A stretch of 64,000 nucleotides of DNA from Corynebacterium kalidii (GTDB taxonomy: Bacteria; Actinomycetota; Actinomycetes; Mycobacteriales; Mycobacteriaceae): positions 1 to 64,000 of the forward strand of contig NZ_JALIEA010000013.1 in NCBI RefSeq assembly GCF_022869005.1, given 5' to 3'. A program made the position numbers and the translations under genes. Numbering within the stretch: the first letter of the stretch is position 1; every line of letters starts with the position of its first letter. Positions 16,406-24,799 of this stretch are shown here, piece after piece. The notes under the pieces were generated by a model. It searched no databases, was not told the DNA's origin, and worked only from the letters and a program-made list of their open reading frames with translations.

Positions 16406-17101
16406 ATGAAGGTGCCCAAGTATTACCTGGTCAAGAACCAGATCATCGAGCTCACCGCGGGGCTCGAGCCCGGCACCGCCGTGCCCGCCGAACGTGAACT
16501 CGCCGAACGGTTCGGCACCTCGCGCACCACCGTGCGTCAGGCCATCGCCGAGCTGGTCGCGGACGGACGACTCGAGCGCGCCCAGGGCAGGGGCACGTTC
16601 GTGGCGTCGCCGAAGATGCTGCTGCTGCCGCAGGTCTCGTTCTCCAGCAACGCGATGTCGCAGGGCTGGCGTCCCGGTCGCGTCGTCGTCTCCGCCCGCT
16701 GCGAGGGGGCATCCGGGGTGGTGCGGGAGAAGCTCCGGCTGGAGGAGGGGGAACAGGTCACCCGTTTCGAGGTGCTGCGGACCGTGGATGGCGAGCCGCT
16801 CGCCCACGAGACCGTGCACCTGCCCGGGGACCTCACCGAACTGTCTGAACGGCTGGAGGCGCAGGACTCGCTGTACCGGATGCTGGGCGCCGACTACGAC
16901 ATGGGCATCCGGGAGGTCGAGGACGTCGTAGAGACGATCCCGTGTGACCCGGTGCGCGCCGACCTGCTCGGGGTGAGCACGGGGCAGCCGCTGCTCCTGG
17001 TCCACCGCACCGGGTTCGGTGAGGGGGGACGTCCCGTGGAGTGGACGGAGTCCGCCTTCCGCGGTGACCGTTACCGGTTCGTCTCGCGGCGGACGTTGTA
17101 G
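16406..17101 (+). CDS. GntR/HutC regulator, NagR/DasR-like
   Basis: 231-residue transcription factor: N-terminal winged HTH (AERELAERFGTSRTTVRQAI) and a C-terminal UTRA effector domain from about residue 85. DasR/NagR proteins bind dre sites and release them on GlcN-6-P or GlcNAc-6-P. The start at 16406 (MKVPKYYLVKNQI) matches the family N-terminus. Divergent from nagEBA with two dre-like palindromes between them, so it is the probable repressor of the operon and of itself. Confidence 0.9.
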   Translation: MKVPKYYLVKNQIIELTAGLEPGTAVPAERELAERFGTSRTTVRQAIAELVADGRLERAQGRGTFVASPKMLLLPQVSFSSNAMSQGWRPGRVVVSARCEGASGVVREKLRLEEGEQVTRFEVLRTVDGEPLAHETVHLPGDLTELSERLEAQDSLYRMLGADYDMGIREVEDVVETIPCDPVRADLLGVSTGQPLLLVHRTGFGEGGRPVEWTESAFRGDRYRFVSRRTL

Positions 17102-17154
17102 CGCTGCCGTCGCTGAGGCGGTAGAGCCTGCCGGGACTACTGGTACTACTGTTC

Positions 17155-18810
17155 CTACTGTGCGACCTTGCCGACGTTGAACACACTGTCACCGGCGATG
17201 ATGCCGGCACCGAACAGGGACAGGCTCGTGTCGTCGGGGCCGCGCAACCGCCGCCACACCACCCGGGTCGCCAAGGCGATCAGAACAAGCCAACCGGCGT
17301 GCGGGGTGGCCACGAGTAGCCCGGTGGCGAACAACACCCCCATTTGTCGGGTCGAGCCACCCACGAGCTGGATCACTGCCCCGGGGATCGCCCACAGCGC
17401 CATCGTTGTCGCTACATCGGGGTCGGAGATCCCCGCGGTGATCGTCTCGGCGAAGACGGTGGCGGACGGTGGGATGCCTCCGTCCCCGAACAGCCCCTGC
17501 CAGGACACCGCGACGACGCCGATCGCCACGACGATGGCGATGATGGACGCCTTGAGCTGTTCGCGCCGCCCGACGAGTTCGTACTCCCGCCAGGGGCGGG
17601 TCTCCCGGCGCAGGATCCAACCGGCCTTGTAGTCGTAGCCCATGTCGGCGAACGCTGGCCCAGTGGCCGAGCAGTAGGCCACGAGGATGACCAGTGGAAC
17701 GGTCGGGATGCCGAGGAACAGTCCGAAGATCAGGAAGATGAGTGTGACGGCGAAAGCAGGGAACCAGCCCGCGTGCATGGCGGCCAGGCCGACGATCAGT
17801 TCGTGGACTATGGCGGCGACACCGGCGAACAGCACGAATCCGAACAGGCCCGATCCGGAGAGGTCGGAAGTCGCACCTCCGATGAGTGCGATGAACAGGG
17901 CGCCCAGCACGAAGAGGATGTACCCGGTGCTCATCGCACGGCCCAGCGCGGCATCGGTGATGGTGTAACCGAGGGTCTCGTCCTTCGCGACCTCATCCAG
18001 ACGAGCGGCTTCCGAGCGCTTTCCGGAGGTGGTCCGTGACTTGACGATGATCCACGCGACCTGCAGCAACGCGACGACACCGGCGCCGATCATGAAGCCG
18101 TGGGCGACGTAGAGTTCGCTGAGGTCGATGTCCCACAGCACCGGCGTGTACTGCGCGATCAGTAGTCCGAAAGCGAACATCAGCAGGGCCCAGAGGTTGC
18201 CGATCAAGGCGACACCCGCAGCTGACATCGGCAACGACAGCAGGGACCCCGCGACACCGACGACGGCCCCGCCGAGGAGGATGACGACGCGTCGTCCGCC
18301 GACCACCCCGGCACGGATGGTCTCCGCCGAGGCGACACCGGGTGGCCACGGGGCCGACGCCGGCATGAACCGGGACCCGAAGGCGCGGAACAGCACGAAC
18401 ACGTCGACCGCGACGCCGATGGAACAGCCGAGAAGCATCGGCCACACGAGTTCGGGCTGCCCGAGTGCATACGGGATGGCTATGGGGGCGAGGAGGCCGT
18501 TGGCGGCGGCGAACGTCGACGTCGAGATCGCCGTCTGCAGCAGGTTCTGCCGGTGCGGGTTCTTGAACTTACGTAGTCCGGCGAAGGACGCCCGGCCGAT
18601 CATCATCGCGATAACCGCGCCGATGACACTGGTGTTGGCCGAGATGCCCAGTGTGGTGATCAGGTGGACGCCGATGATCGAGCCGAGCAGGCTCAGCACT
18701 ACACAGAGGACGAGGACACCGGGTTCGTAGGCCCGGGGATGGCGTGGCGGCGTAGCGGGAGGCGCACCTGGAGGTGTGGTGGTGCCGTGTGCTGCGGGTG
18801 GATTGTCCAT
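17155..18810 (-). CDS. OPT family oligopeptide transporter
   Basis: 551-residue inner-membrane protein with roughly 13-15 hydrophobic segments and a short Pro-rich cytosolic N-terminus. Pattern and length fit the OPT superfamily (oligopeptide or metal-chelate importers); segments such as GDSVFNVGKVAQ at the C-terminus and NGLLAPIAIPYALGQPELVWPMLLG are typical of bacterial OPT proteins. GAAAGAG precedes the ATG. It is the last gene of the aminotransferase-pepE-DUF1177 operon, so the likely cargo is a small peptide that PepE then cleaves. Confident on family, not on substrate. Confidence 0.8.
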   Translation of the reverse strand: MDNPPAAHGTTTPPGAPPATPPRHPRAYEPGVLVLCVVLSLLGSIIGVHLITTLGISANTSVIGAVIAMMIGRASFAGLRKFKNPHRQNLLQTAISTSTFAAANGLLAPIAIPYALGQPELVWPMLLGCSIGVAVDVFVLFRAFGSRFMPASAPWPPGVASAETIRAGVVGGRRVVILLGGAVVGVAGSLLSLPMSAAGVALIGNLWALLMFAFGLLIAQYTPVLWDIDLSELYVAHGFMIGAGVVALLQVAWIIVKSRTTSGKRSEAARLDEVAKDETLGYTITDAALGRAMSTGYILFVLGALFIALIGGATSDLSGSGLFGFVLFAGVAAIVHELIVGLAAMHAGWFPAFAVTLIFLIFGLFLGIPTVPLVILVAYCSATGPAFADMGYDYKAGWILRRETRPWREYELVGRREQLKASIIAIVVAIGVVAVSWQGLFGDGGIPPSATVFAETITAGISDPDVATTMALWAIPGAVIQLVGGSTRQMGVLFATGLLVATPHAGWLVLIALATRVVWRRLRGPDDTSLSLFGAGIIAGDSVFNVGKVAQ

Positions 18811-18876
18811 GATGGCTCTTTCTCACGGGGGAGGGTGGGGCCGGGCGCGGTGCGGTGGCAGCGCGCCCTGACCGCC

Positions 18877-19821
18877 CTATTGCTGGAAGCGGTCCATGGG
18901 GCCGTAGCGTTCGGTCAAGGTGGCGACCTCGACGGAATCGACGAAGCTCACCTCTCCCCGGCCGAACTGTTTGGCCGCCTGGACGGCGAAACGGGTGGCG
19001 TCGAACAAGGCTGTCTCGTAGCTCGCGCCGGTGGAGGACCCGGGGACGACTGCTTTGGCGGTGAGCGCAACGCCCACGACCGGGGCATCTGTGGCGACCG
19101 TGGGCTGCATGATCGAGTTGAAGTGCCTCAGGCCGTTGTCGTACGGCGTGATGTCCTGCTGCGCCAGGGGGAACGTCCTGGCAGGCTCACCTGTCGCGTA
19201 CTCCAGCAGTGTGACCAGGTCATTAGCGACCGGAAGCAGGTAGCCCGACTGGGCGGTCGGGGAGATCGCGACACCACGGTGATTGATCAGTCGGTTTCCC
19301 TTCGAGGTGTCGAAGGACAGGATCGCGTCCATCGAGGTGTCGACCTCGTGGGTGTTCATGACGTCCGATGCCAGCGGGGTGCCCATGAAGTCGACCGGTT
19401 CCCTCGGGGTGATGCTCACGTGGGTCGCCACGTGGGTGGTGACGACGACGTCCCCGTCGGCCTGTCCGCCGGCGGCTGCGAGGCGTATGAGCCGAAGCGC
19501 CGCCGCAAGCACGACTATCGACCCGTCGGCGTCGGACACGAAGCCGATCCGCTCCGGTTGCGCCTGCTGGGCCCCGAGGCGGCCGATCAGGCCCAGGGTC
19601 GGGGCATCGCCACCGGACGAGGCACCGTCCGTCCCCGGGATCGTGACCTTGATGAAGTCGCAGAGCCTGGAGGTGTCCTCCGGCTCGTCGTAGCTGACCC
19701 GTTCCACGTCGACGCGGACGCCGGGTGCGGCCGGGGAACGAAGCAGCCCGGCGATGCGCTCTCCGGTGAGCCCCGGGTCGTCCATGAGGTCGCAGATTTC
19801 CATGATTTCGCGGAGTGACAT
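18877..19821 (-). CDS. DUF1177 family protein
   Basis: 314-residue protein that I match to DUF1177 by its N-terminus (MSLREIMEICDLMDDPGLTG) and overall pattern; the biochemical role is unknown. Cytoplasmic; no signal peptide or membrane helices. Conserved-looking polar clusters include THVATHVSITPREPVDFMG, which together with MNTHEVDTSMD could bind metal or substrate. The ATG overlaps the pepE stop (ATGA), so it is translated with the peptidase and probably acts in the same peptide pathway. Confidence 0.7.
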   Translation of the reverse strand: MSLREIMEICDLMDDPGLTGERIAGLLRSPAAPGVRVDVERVSYDEPEDTSRLCDFIKVTIPGTDGASSGGDAPTLGLIGRLGAQQAQPERIGFVSDADGSIVVLAAALRLIRLAAAGGQADGDVVVTTHVATHVSITPREPVDFMGTPLASDVMNTHEVDTSMDAILSFDTSKGNRLINHRGVAISPTAQSGYLLPVANDLVTLLEYATGEPARTFPLAQQDITPYDNGLRHFNSIMQPTVATDAPVVGVALTAKAVVPGSSTGASYETALFDATRFAVQAAKQFGRGEVSFVDSVEVATLTERYGPMDRFQQ

Positions 19822-20549
19822 CAGTTGACCGGTCCTTTCAGGTCGGTGAGGGGGAAGCGTCGGTTCCGCCCGAGGTCGGCCGGGGTGGCCCCGTGTGTGA
19901 AGACGAGTGCGTCGTGCTCGCCGAGAATCTCTCCGTCGGTGCCGTCGACCAACAGGGCGCCGCCCTCGTAGAGCGCCAGGACATCCTCGGTCGGGTTGAT
20001 CTCCGTGAACTCCAGGAGCCGTTCTTCCCGGCTCTCACCGTTGTGGCCCTGAGGCTTGCCGGGAATGAAGTGGGGGTTGATCTGGAAGGGGACGAGACCG
20101 ATGGCGGTGAGCGTCGGGGGTTCGACGATGGGCATGTCGTTCGTCGTGCGGATGGTGGGGGTGGCCACGTTCGTCCCGGCGCTCCATCCGATGTAGGAGG
20201 CATGTCCACCGGTGACGCGGTCCCGGATCGCGTCGACGAGTCCGGCCTCGTAGAGCCGGTTCAGGAGAGCGAAACTGTTGCCCCCGCCGACCGCGATGAC
20301 GTCGGCGTCGTTGACGGCGGCCACGGGGTCGTCGAACCTGTGCACCGAGGTCAGCTCCGCGTCCGCGGCGATGAACGCAGGGGATGCAAGGGCCTCGTAG
20401 GTGTCGTAACTGAAGGAGACCGCGGCGTAGGGGATGAAGAGGACCTTGCGGCTCGTCCCGTCCAGAATGGTGCGGAGTTGCCGGTCGGCATGTTCCAGGT
20501 AGCCCAGGTTGTCCTTGCGGGAACTGCTCATGAGGAGTGCTCGTGTCAT
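19821..20549 (-). CDS. pepE: Dipeptidase E (S51 peptidase)
   Basis: 242-residue cytoplasmic serine peptidase of family S51, which in its known members hydrolyses Asp-Xaa dipeptides or cyanophycin. Seen: the GGGNSFALL turn, nucleophile Ser in IGWSAGTNVA, and the catalytic-region His in INPHF. Both ends overlap neighbours by ATGA, placing it mid-operon between the aminotransferase and DUF1177. With the OPT importer it suggests uptake and cleavage of acidic or iso-peptides. Confidence 0.9.
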   Translation of the reverse strand: MTRALLMSSSRKDNLGYLEHADRQLRTILDGTSRKVLFIPYAAVSFSYDTYEALASPAFIAADAELTSVHRFDDPVAAVNDADVIAVGGGNSFALLNRLYEAGLVDAIRDRVTGGHASYIGWSAGTNVATPTIRTTNDMPIVEPPTLTAIGLVPFQINPHFIPGKPQGHNGESREERLLEFTEINPTEDVLALYEGGALLVDGTDGEILGEHDALVFTHGATPADLGRNRRFPLTDLKGPVN

Positions 20550-21733
20550 CGGGCGTGGTCCTTCCTTGTCGAGACCGCGTCGATGAACCGGTCGATCTCC
20601 TGGCGGGTGTTGAAGTAGTTGAGCGAGATGCGGGCCATCTTCTCGATGCCGTACTCCGCGAGGATCGGGCCGGCCATGAAATGACCTGACTCGATGATGA
20701 TGCCCCTGTCTTCCAGGGACGTCGTGAGGTGGTCCGGGTCAACGCCGCGGAGGTTGAAAGGGATGATTCCCAGGCGCCGTGAATCGTCCTCCGGGCCGTA
20801 GATGTCCACCTCGCCGAGGGCCCGTAGGCGGCCGGCCGCATAGTCCGTGAGCTCGCGGACGGTCTGGTGGATGTGGTCGATGCCGGTCTTCCGGACGGCC
20901 TCGACGGCGCCGCCCAGGGCGAGGATGGCTGGGACGTTGGGGGAGCCGGCCTCCAGGCGGCGGGCGGTCGGGGGAACGGTCACGTCGCCGGTCCCGGGAT
21001 CGATCTGTGTGTTCCACCATCCGGCGAGTGTCGGACGGAGCTGGTCGGTGAGTGCGGAGCGTACGGCGAGGACGCCGGACCCTTCGATTCCGCGCAGCCC
21101 CTTGCGGGTGCACGCGGAGATGAAGTCGCAGTGCCAGTCGTCGAAACCCAGGGGGACGATGCCGAGCGACTGCGCGGCATCGACATGGGTGAGGACCCCG
21201 TGGGACGCGGCGACCTCGCAGATGTCGCGGACGGGTTGGACGACGCCCGTCACGTTGGACAGTGAGGCGAAGGTGACCAGCCGGGTGCGGTCGGTGATCG
21301 CCTCGGCGATTGCCTCGGGGTCGAGTACCCCGGTTGCCCCGGCTTCCACGGTGACGACCGTGACTCCCACGTCCTGTTCAAGCATGCGCCAGATGGCGAC
21401 GTTGCTCAGCATCTCGGTGTCGGGGACGATGATCTCGTCACCCTCGTTCCACCGCAGTCCACGGGCCACGAGACAGATCGCTTCGGTGCCGTTGCGGGTG
21501 AATGCGATTTCTTCGGGAGTGGCCTGGAACAGGGTCGCGGTTTCGGACCGGATCTCCTCCAGCCGCGTGTAGATCTCGCTCCTGAAACGGGGCAGGTAGG
21601 GGCCGACGTCCCCGGTCTTCCTGAGGTACTCGACGGCGGCGTCGACGGCTTCCCGGACGGGCGGCGCTGCGGCGGCGGTGTCGAAGTACACATAGTCCGT
21701 GCCGGGCTCATCAGCTGAGGTCACGTCTGTCAC
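20546..21733 (-). CDS. Class V aminotransferase (IPN epimerase/desulfurase-like)
   Basis: 395-residue PLP-dependent enzyme of fold type I, class V. The PLP lysine is in SACTRKGLRGIEGSG, preceded by the usual THVDAAQSLG (Asp contacting the pyridine ring). It lacks an obvious cysteine loop for desulfurase activity, so an epimerase/lyase or aminotransferase acting on the peptide-derived amino acid is more likely. The GTG start at 21733 is set by GGAAGGAG six bases upstream. First gene of the operon and divergent from the IclR gene. Confidence 0.82.
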   Translation of the reverse strand: MTDVTSADEPGTDYVYFDTAAAAPPVREAVDAAVEYLRKTGDVGPYLPRFRSEIYTRLEEIRSETATLFQATPEEIAFTRNGTEAICLVARGLRWNEGDEIIVPDTEMLSNVAIWRMLEQDVGVTVVTVEAGATGVLDPEAIAEAITDRTRLVTFASLSNVTGVVQPVRDICEVAASHGVLTHVDAAQSLGIVPLGFDDWHCDFISACTRKGLRGIEGSGVLAVRSALTDQLRPTLAGWWNTQIDPGTGDVTVPPTARRLEAGSPNVPAILALGGAVEAVRKTGIDHIHQTVRELTDYAAGRLRALGEVDIYGPEDDSRRLGIIPFNLRGVDPDHLTTSLEDRGIIIESGHFMAGPILAEYGIEKMARISLNYFNTRQEIDRFIDAVSTRKDHAR

Positions 21734-21826
21734 AGAGAACTCCTTCCTTGGTGTCGTGGGTCTCATCCGGCGGTAGGTTCCGTCTCGGATCACTTCCCAG
21801 ACTCAGGTACCCGTTTCGTGAGAGCA

Positions 21827-21852
21827 ATAGCTTTCCCGCTATGCGGTAAAGT
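21827..21852. promoter_or_regulatory. iclR promoter and candidate IclR operator
   Basis: ATAGC-TTTCCC-GCTAT (21827-21842) is an inverted repeat in the 125-bp divergent gap. TAAAGT (21847-21852) is a good -10 six bases before the iclR ATG, so this mRNA may be leaderless and the palindrome would sit over the -35 region. Confidence 0.5.
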
Positions 21853-21858
21853 GGTTAC

Positions 21859-22611
21859 ATGGTTGACACGCTGAAGAGCGCGGAACGGGTCCTCGCGACA
21901 CTTCTGTTGTTCGACGCTGACCGGAGGGAGGTCGGCGTCTCTGAACTGGCACGCCTCCTGGGATGCTCGACGTCGACGGCGATGAGGACGATCACCGCTC
22001 TCACGGCGATGGACTTCCTACGCCAGGACCCGCGCCGTAGGACCTACCGGCTCAGTGGTCGGGTCCTCGGGCTGGCACGGACCTGGCACGGAACGGCCTC
22101 ACTGGCTAACCAGACCAGAGGGGTGGTCGCGAAGTTGGCGGAGGACACGGGGTTCACAGCGACGTTCGCCGTCGCCGACCATGCGCACATGAGGGCAGTG
22201 GTCGCGGTAGACGGCGTCGAAGGGCCGCTGCGCAATTATCCGATGACCGGCGAGCTGTTCCCTGCGCATGTGGGTGCGATCTCGAAGGCCTACTACGCGT
22301 TCCTTCCGTCGATCATGCGTGACCAGTTCACCGGCAGGCGGCCGATGGCGCACTACACGGAGAACACCAGGACCGGAGCGACGGATATCGAGGAACAGTT
22401 CGCCGAGATCCGGAAGAACGGCTACTGCTCAACGAAGGGCGAGTACGACGCGGACGTTGCCGCACTCGCGATGCCGATCCGGACGACGAAGGACCCGCTC
22501 GGATCGGTGTCCGTGGCGACGAAGGGCGAGCTCGAGATCACCCAGGAGTTGCTGGACCGGGTCGCCGAGGCCGCGAAGGAGATCGGTGGCCTGATGGGGC
22601 GACGGCAGTGA
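21859..22611 (+). CDS. IclR family transcriptional regulator
   Basis: 250-residue regulator: N-terminal winged HTH (VGVSELARLLGCSTSTAMRT) and a C-terminal GAF-like effector domain (FAVADHAHMRAVVAV, then LAMPIRTTKDPLGSVSV). It is divergent from the aminotransferase-pepE-DUF1177-OPT operon and is its most likely controller. The effector is probably a breakdown product of the imported peptide; not demonstrable here. Confidence 0.9.
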   Translation: MVDTLKSAERVLATLLLFDADRREVGVSELARLLGCSTSTAMRTITALTAMDFLRQDPRRRTYRLSGRVLGLARTWHGTASLANQTRGVVAKLAEDTGFTATFAVADHAHMRAVVAVDGVEGPLRNYPMTGELFPAHVGAISKAYYAFLPSIMRDQFTGRRPMAHYTENTRTGATDIEEQFAEIRKNGYCSTKGEYDADVAALAMPIRTTKDPLGSVSVATKGELEITQELLDRVAEAAKEIGGLMGRRQ

Positions 22612-22665
22612 TTCCTCCCGCGTGACTTCCCACGGGGGCGGTAGGCGTGTGCCCGTCGCCGGTGG

Positions 22666-22842
22666 TCAGCCCTGCTGGCCCATCTTGTTGGCGCGGAGCT
22701 TGGCGAGGATGCCGACGACCATCAGCAGCAGGCCTGCGGCGAGGAACCGGTCGGGGAGGACGCTGAGCACGCCGAGGATCACGACGAGCAGGCCCAGGAG
22801 CTCGGCGGTCCAGGCGAGGGCGTTCATTCTTCCGGTGGTCAT
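22666..22842 (-). CDS. Small membrane protein (58 aa)
   Basis: Short gene starting MTTGRMNALAWTAELLG and ending ANKMGQQG. Two hydrophobic segments (LLGLLVVILGVLSVL and FLAAGLLLMVVGILA) are joined by a PDR turn, so a helical hairpin in the membrane is likely. GAGGAGA lies at good spacing before the ATG at 22842. The stop is 54 bases from the convergent iclR stop. No family recognised. It starts 25 bases after the TetR gene on the same strand and may share its transcript. Confidence 0.7.
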   Translation of the reverse strand: MTTGRMNALAWTAELLGLLVVILGVLSVLPDRFLAAGLLLMVVGILAKLRANKMGQQG

Positions 22843-22867
22843 GGGGTGTCTCCTCGGGTCGTGGGGT

Positions 22868-23563
22868 TCACGGGGTCATGTTTTGCAGGCGGTGCAGCCA
22901 CTCCTGGAGCAGCCGGGTCTCGGCGGTGCCGAGGGTCTCCGGGTGGGCGGCGGCGAGTTCCGACACCATGGAGAGGGCCCGGTGGGTCGACGCGTCCTGT
23001 CCGGGGGCGGTTCCGGTGATGGCACCTATTACGCCTTCACGCACCGCGGTCGACAACTCGGGGTCGGCGTACCCCTGAATGATCTGCCGCAGCGTCACCC
23101 CGATGTTGGTGGCCAGGATGTGGGCTTTCGCCTGTTCCGGGGGAACGACGAGGCGCCCCTGTTCCGCGGCTGCCGTGGTGAGCCCGAGCAGGATCTCGGC
23201 GGGACGGGACTGGGCGGCCGGGGCCTGGCCGGGCTGCACCTTGCCGTACATCAGGGCGTAGAAGCCCGGGTTCGCCAGGCCGAAGTCGACGTGGGCATCC
23301 CACCCGGTGCGGATGTCCTGGATCGGGTCGCCGGACCATTCCATGGCCTGTTTCTCGGAAATGTACATGTCGAAACCGTGCTCGACAACGGCGTCGGCGA
23401 GGCCCTGTTTGGAGCCGAAGAAGTGGTACGCCGTCGGGAGTTTGACGCCTACGACCTCGCACACTGCCCGCAGGGAGAAGTCCTCGCCGGGGGAGCGGGC
23501 GATCATGTCTGCGGCTGCGTCGATCAGCTTCTCCCTCGTTCCTGTCGACACGTCCCTGGCCAT
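22868..23563 (-). CDS. TetR family regulator
   Basis: 231-residue TetR-type repressor. The HTH is at about residues 27-46 (SLRAVCEVVGVKLPTAYHFF). The start at 23563 (MARDVSTGTREKL) has no ribosome site, but TACTGT ends six bases upstream, consistent with a leaderless mRNA. It is divergent from the SDR gene and is its likely regulator. Confidence 0.87.
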   Translation of the reverse strand: MARDVSTGTREKLIDAAADMIARSPGEDFSLRAVCEVVGVKLPTAYHFFGSKQGLADAVVEHGFDMYISEKQAMEWSGDPIQDIRTGWDAHVDFGLANPGFYALMYGKVQPGQAPAAQSRPAEILLGLTTAAAEQGRLVVPPEQAKAHILATNIGVTLRQIIQGYADPELSTAVREGVIGAITGTAPGQDASTHRALSMVSELAAAHPETLGTAETRLLQEWLHRLQNMTP

Positions 23564-23581
23564 GCTGCTACAGTAGCGCAC

Positions 23582-23594
23582 ATATCACCGATAT
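23582..23594. promoter_or_regulatory. Candidate TetR operator between tetR and SDR
   Basis: ATATC-ACC-GATAT is a 13-bp palindrome in the 91-bp divergent gap, about 19 bases from the tetR start; GATAAT at 23610-23615 could be the SDR -10. Confidence 0.45.
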
Positions 23595-23654
23595 ATGAAC
23601 CCATGTCGTTGATAATGAGCACTGTCAGACACCCACGCACCACAGGAGGAACCC

Positions 23655-24410
23655 ATGACTGCACACTCACTCGAAGGAAAGAACGTCCTGGTCGCCGGCG
23701 GCGGCAAGAATCTCGGCGGGCTGGTGGCACGCCAGTCCGCCGAGGCCGGCGCCAACGTGGTGATCCACTACAACTCGGACTCCAGTCGCGGGGACGCGCA
23801 GGAGACCCTCGCCGCGGTCGAGGCGCAGGGTGTCCGGGCGGCACTCGTCCAGGCCGACCTGACCGTCCCGGAGAACGTCGCGACCCTCTTCGCCGAGGCG
23901 GAGCAGGCCGTGGGGCGTATCGACGTCGCGGTCAACACCGTGGGCAAGGTGCTGCGGAAGCCGATCGTGGACACTACCGAGGACGAGTACGACTCGATGC
24001 TCGACATCAACGCCAAGGCCGCCTACTTCTTCCTCAAGGAGGCCGGACGGCACCTGGCCGACGGCGGCAAGGTCATCACCGTCGTCACCGCTCTGCTCGC
24101 CGCCTTCACCGACGGCTACTCCACCTACGCCGGCGGCAAAGCCCCGGTGGAGCACTTCACCCGCGCCGCGGCCAAGGAGTTCGCCGACCGCGGGATCTCG
24201 GTGAACGCTGTGGCGCCCGGCCCGATGGACACGCCGTTCTTCTACGGGCAGGAGACGCCTGAGCGGGTCGAGTTCCACAAGTCCCAGGCCATGGGGAACC
24301 AGCTCACCCAGATCGAGGACATCGCCCCGATCATCCGGTTCCTCGCCACCGAAGGATGGTGGATCACCGGGCAGACGATCTTCGCCAACGGCGGCTACAC
24401 CACGCGGTAG
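23655..24410 (+). CDS. SDR family oxidoreductase
   Basis: 251-residue short-chain dehydrogenase/reductase. The nucleotide-binding turn is a variant, VAGGGKNLGG, in place of TGxxxGxG; NTVG replaces NNAG; the catalytic YAGGK (Tyr and Lys) is intact, and the serine position appears to be Thr in VVTALLA. The Arg after the first strand region (DSSRG) hints at NADP. The GGAGGA upstream supports the ATG. It is divergent from TetR and 13 bases ahead of the SnoaL-like gene, probably one transcript. Confidence 0.88.
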   Translation: MTAHSLEGKNVLVAGGGKNLGGLVARQSAEAGANVVIHYNSDSSRGDAQETLAAVEAQGVRAALVQADLTVPENVATLFAEAEQAVGRIDVAVNTVGKVLRKPIVDTTEDEYDSMLDINAKAAYFFLKEAGRHLADGGKVITVVTALLAAFTDGYSTYAGGKAPVEHFTRAAAKEFADRGISVNAVAPGPMDTPFFYGQETPERVEFHKSQAMGNQLTQIEDIAPIIRFLATEGWWITGQTIFANGGYTTR

Positions 24411-24423
24411 GAGGGGGTTGACC

Positions 24424-24795
24424 ATGGATACACCCGGAAACAATGTCAACAATGTCAACAATGTCAACAATGTCAACAATGTCGCTGAACCGGTGGCGTC
24501 TTTTCTCGCTGCGGTGAACGCGCATGACCGGCAGGCGTTCCGCGACACGTTCACACAGGACAGCGTCGTGAACGACTGGGGTCAGGTCATTACCGGTCGT
24601 GACAACATCGAAAAGTGGAGCGACACGGCGTTCGTCGGGTCACAGCCCCACTTCACCGTCGAGCGGACGTCCACCACCGACGGTACGGTCACCGTCATCG
24701 GTGACTGGCGGTCAACCCACGCCAACGGGCCGTCACGGTTCGACTTCGACATCGACGGTGACAGGATCACCACGATGACGATCAGTGAGGGATGA
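24424..24795 (+). CDS. SnoaL-like/NTF2-fold protein with N-terminal NNV repeat
   Basis: 123-residue protein of the NTF2/SnoaL-like fold: VASFLAAVNAHDRQAFRDTF, then VITGRDNIEKW and a barrel ending FDFDIDGDRITTMTISEG. Such proteins are often isomerases, hydrolases or ligand binders; the role is unknown. Its N-terminus contains five Asn-Asn-Val repeats from a perfect 9-bp DNA repeat, outside the fold. GGAGGG precedes the ATG at 24424. It follows the SDR and overlaps the start region of the LtrA gene. Confidence 0.78.
   Translation: MDTPGNNVNNVNNVNNVNNVAEPVASFLAAVNAHDRQAFRDTFTQDSVVNDWGQVITGRDNIEKWSDTAFVGSQPHFTVERTSTTDGTVTVIGDWRSTHANGPSRFDFDIDGDRITTMTISEG
24439..24483. repeat. 9-bp tandem repeat AACAATGTC, five perfect copies
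   Basis: In-frame repeat at the start of the SnoaL-like gene. Perfect copies suggest recent expansion by slippage; each unit adds three residues. Confidence 0.9.
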
Positions 24796-24799
24796 GCGA

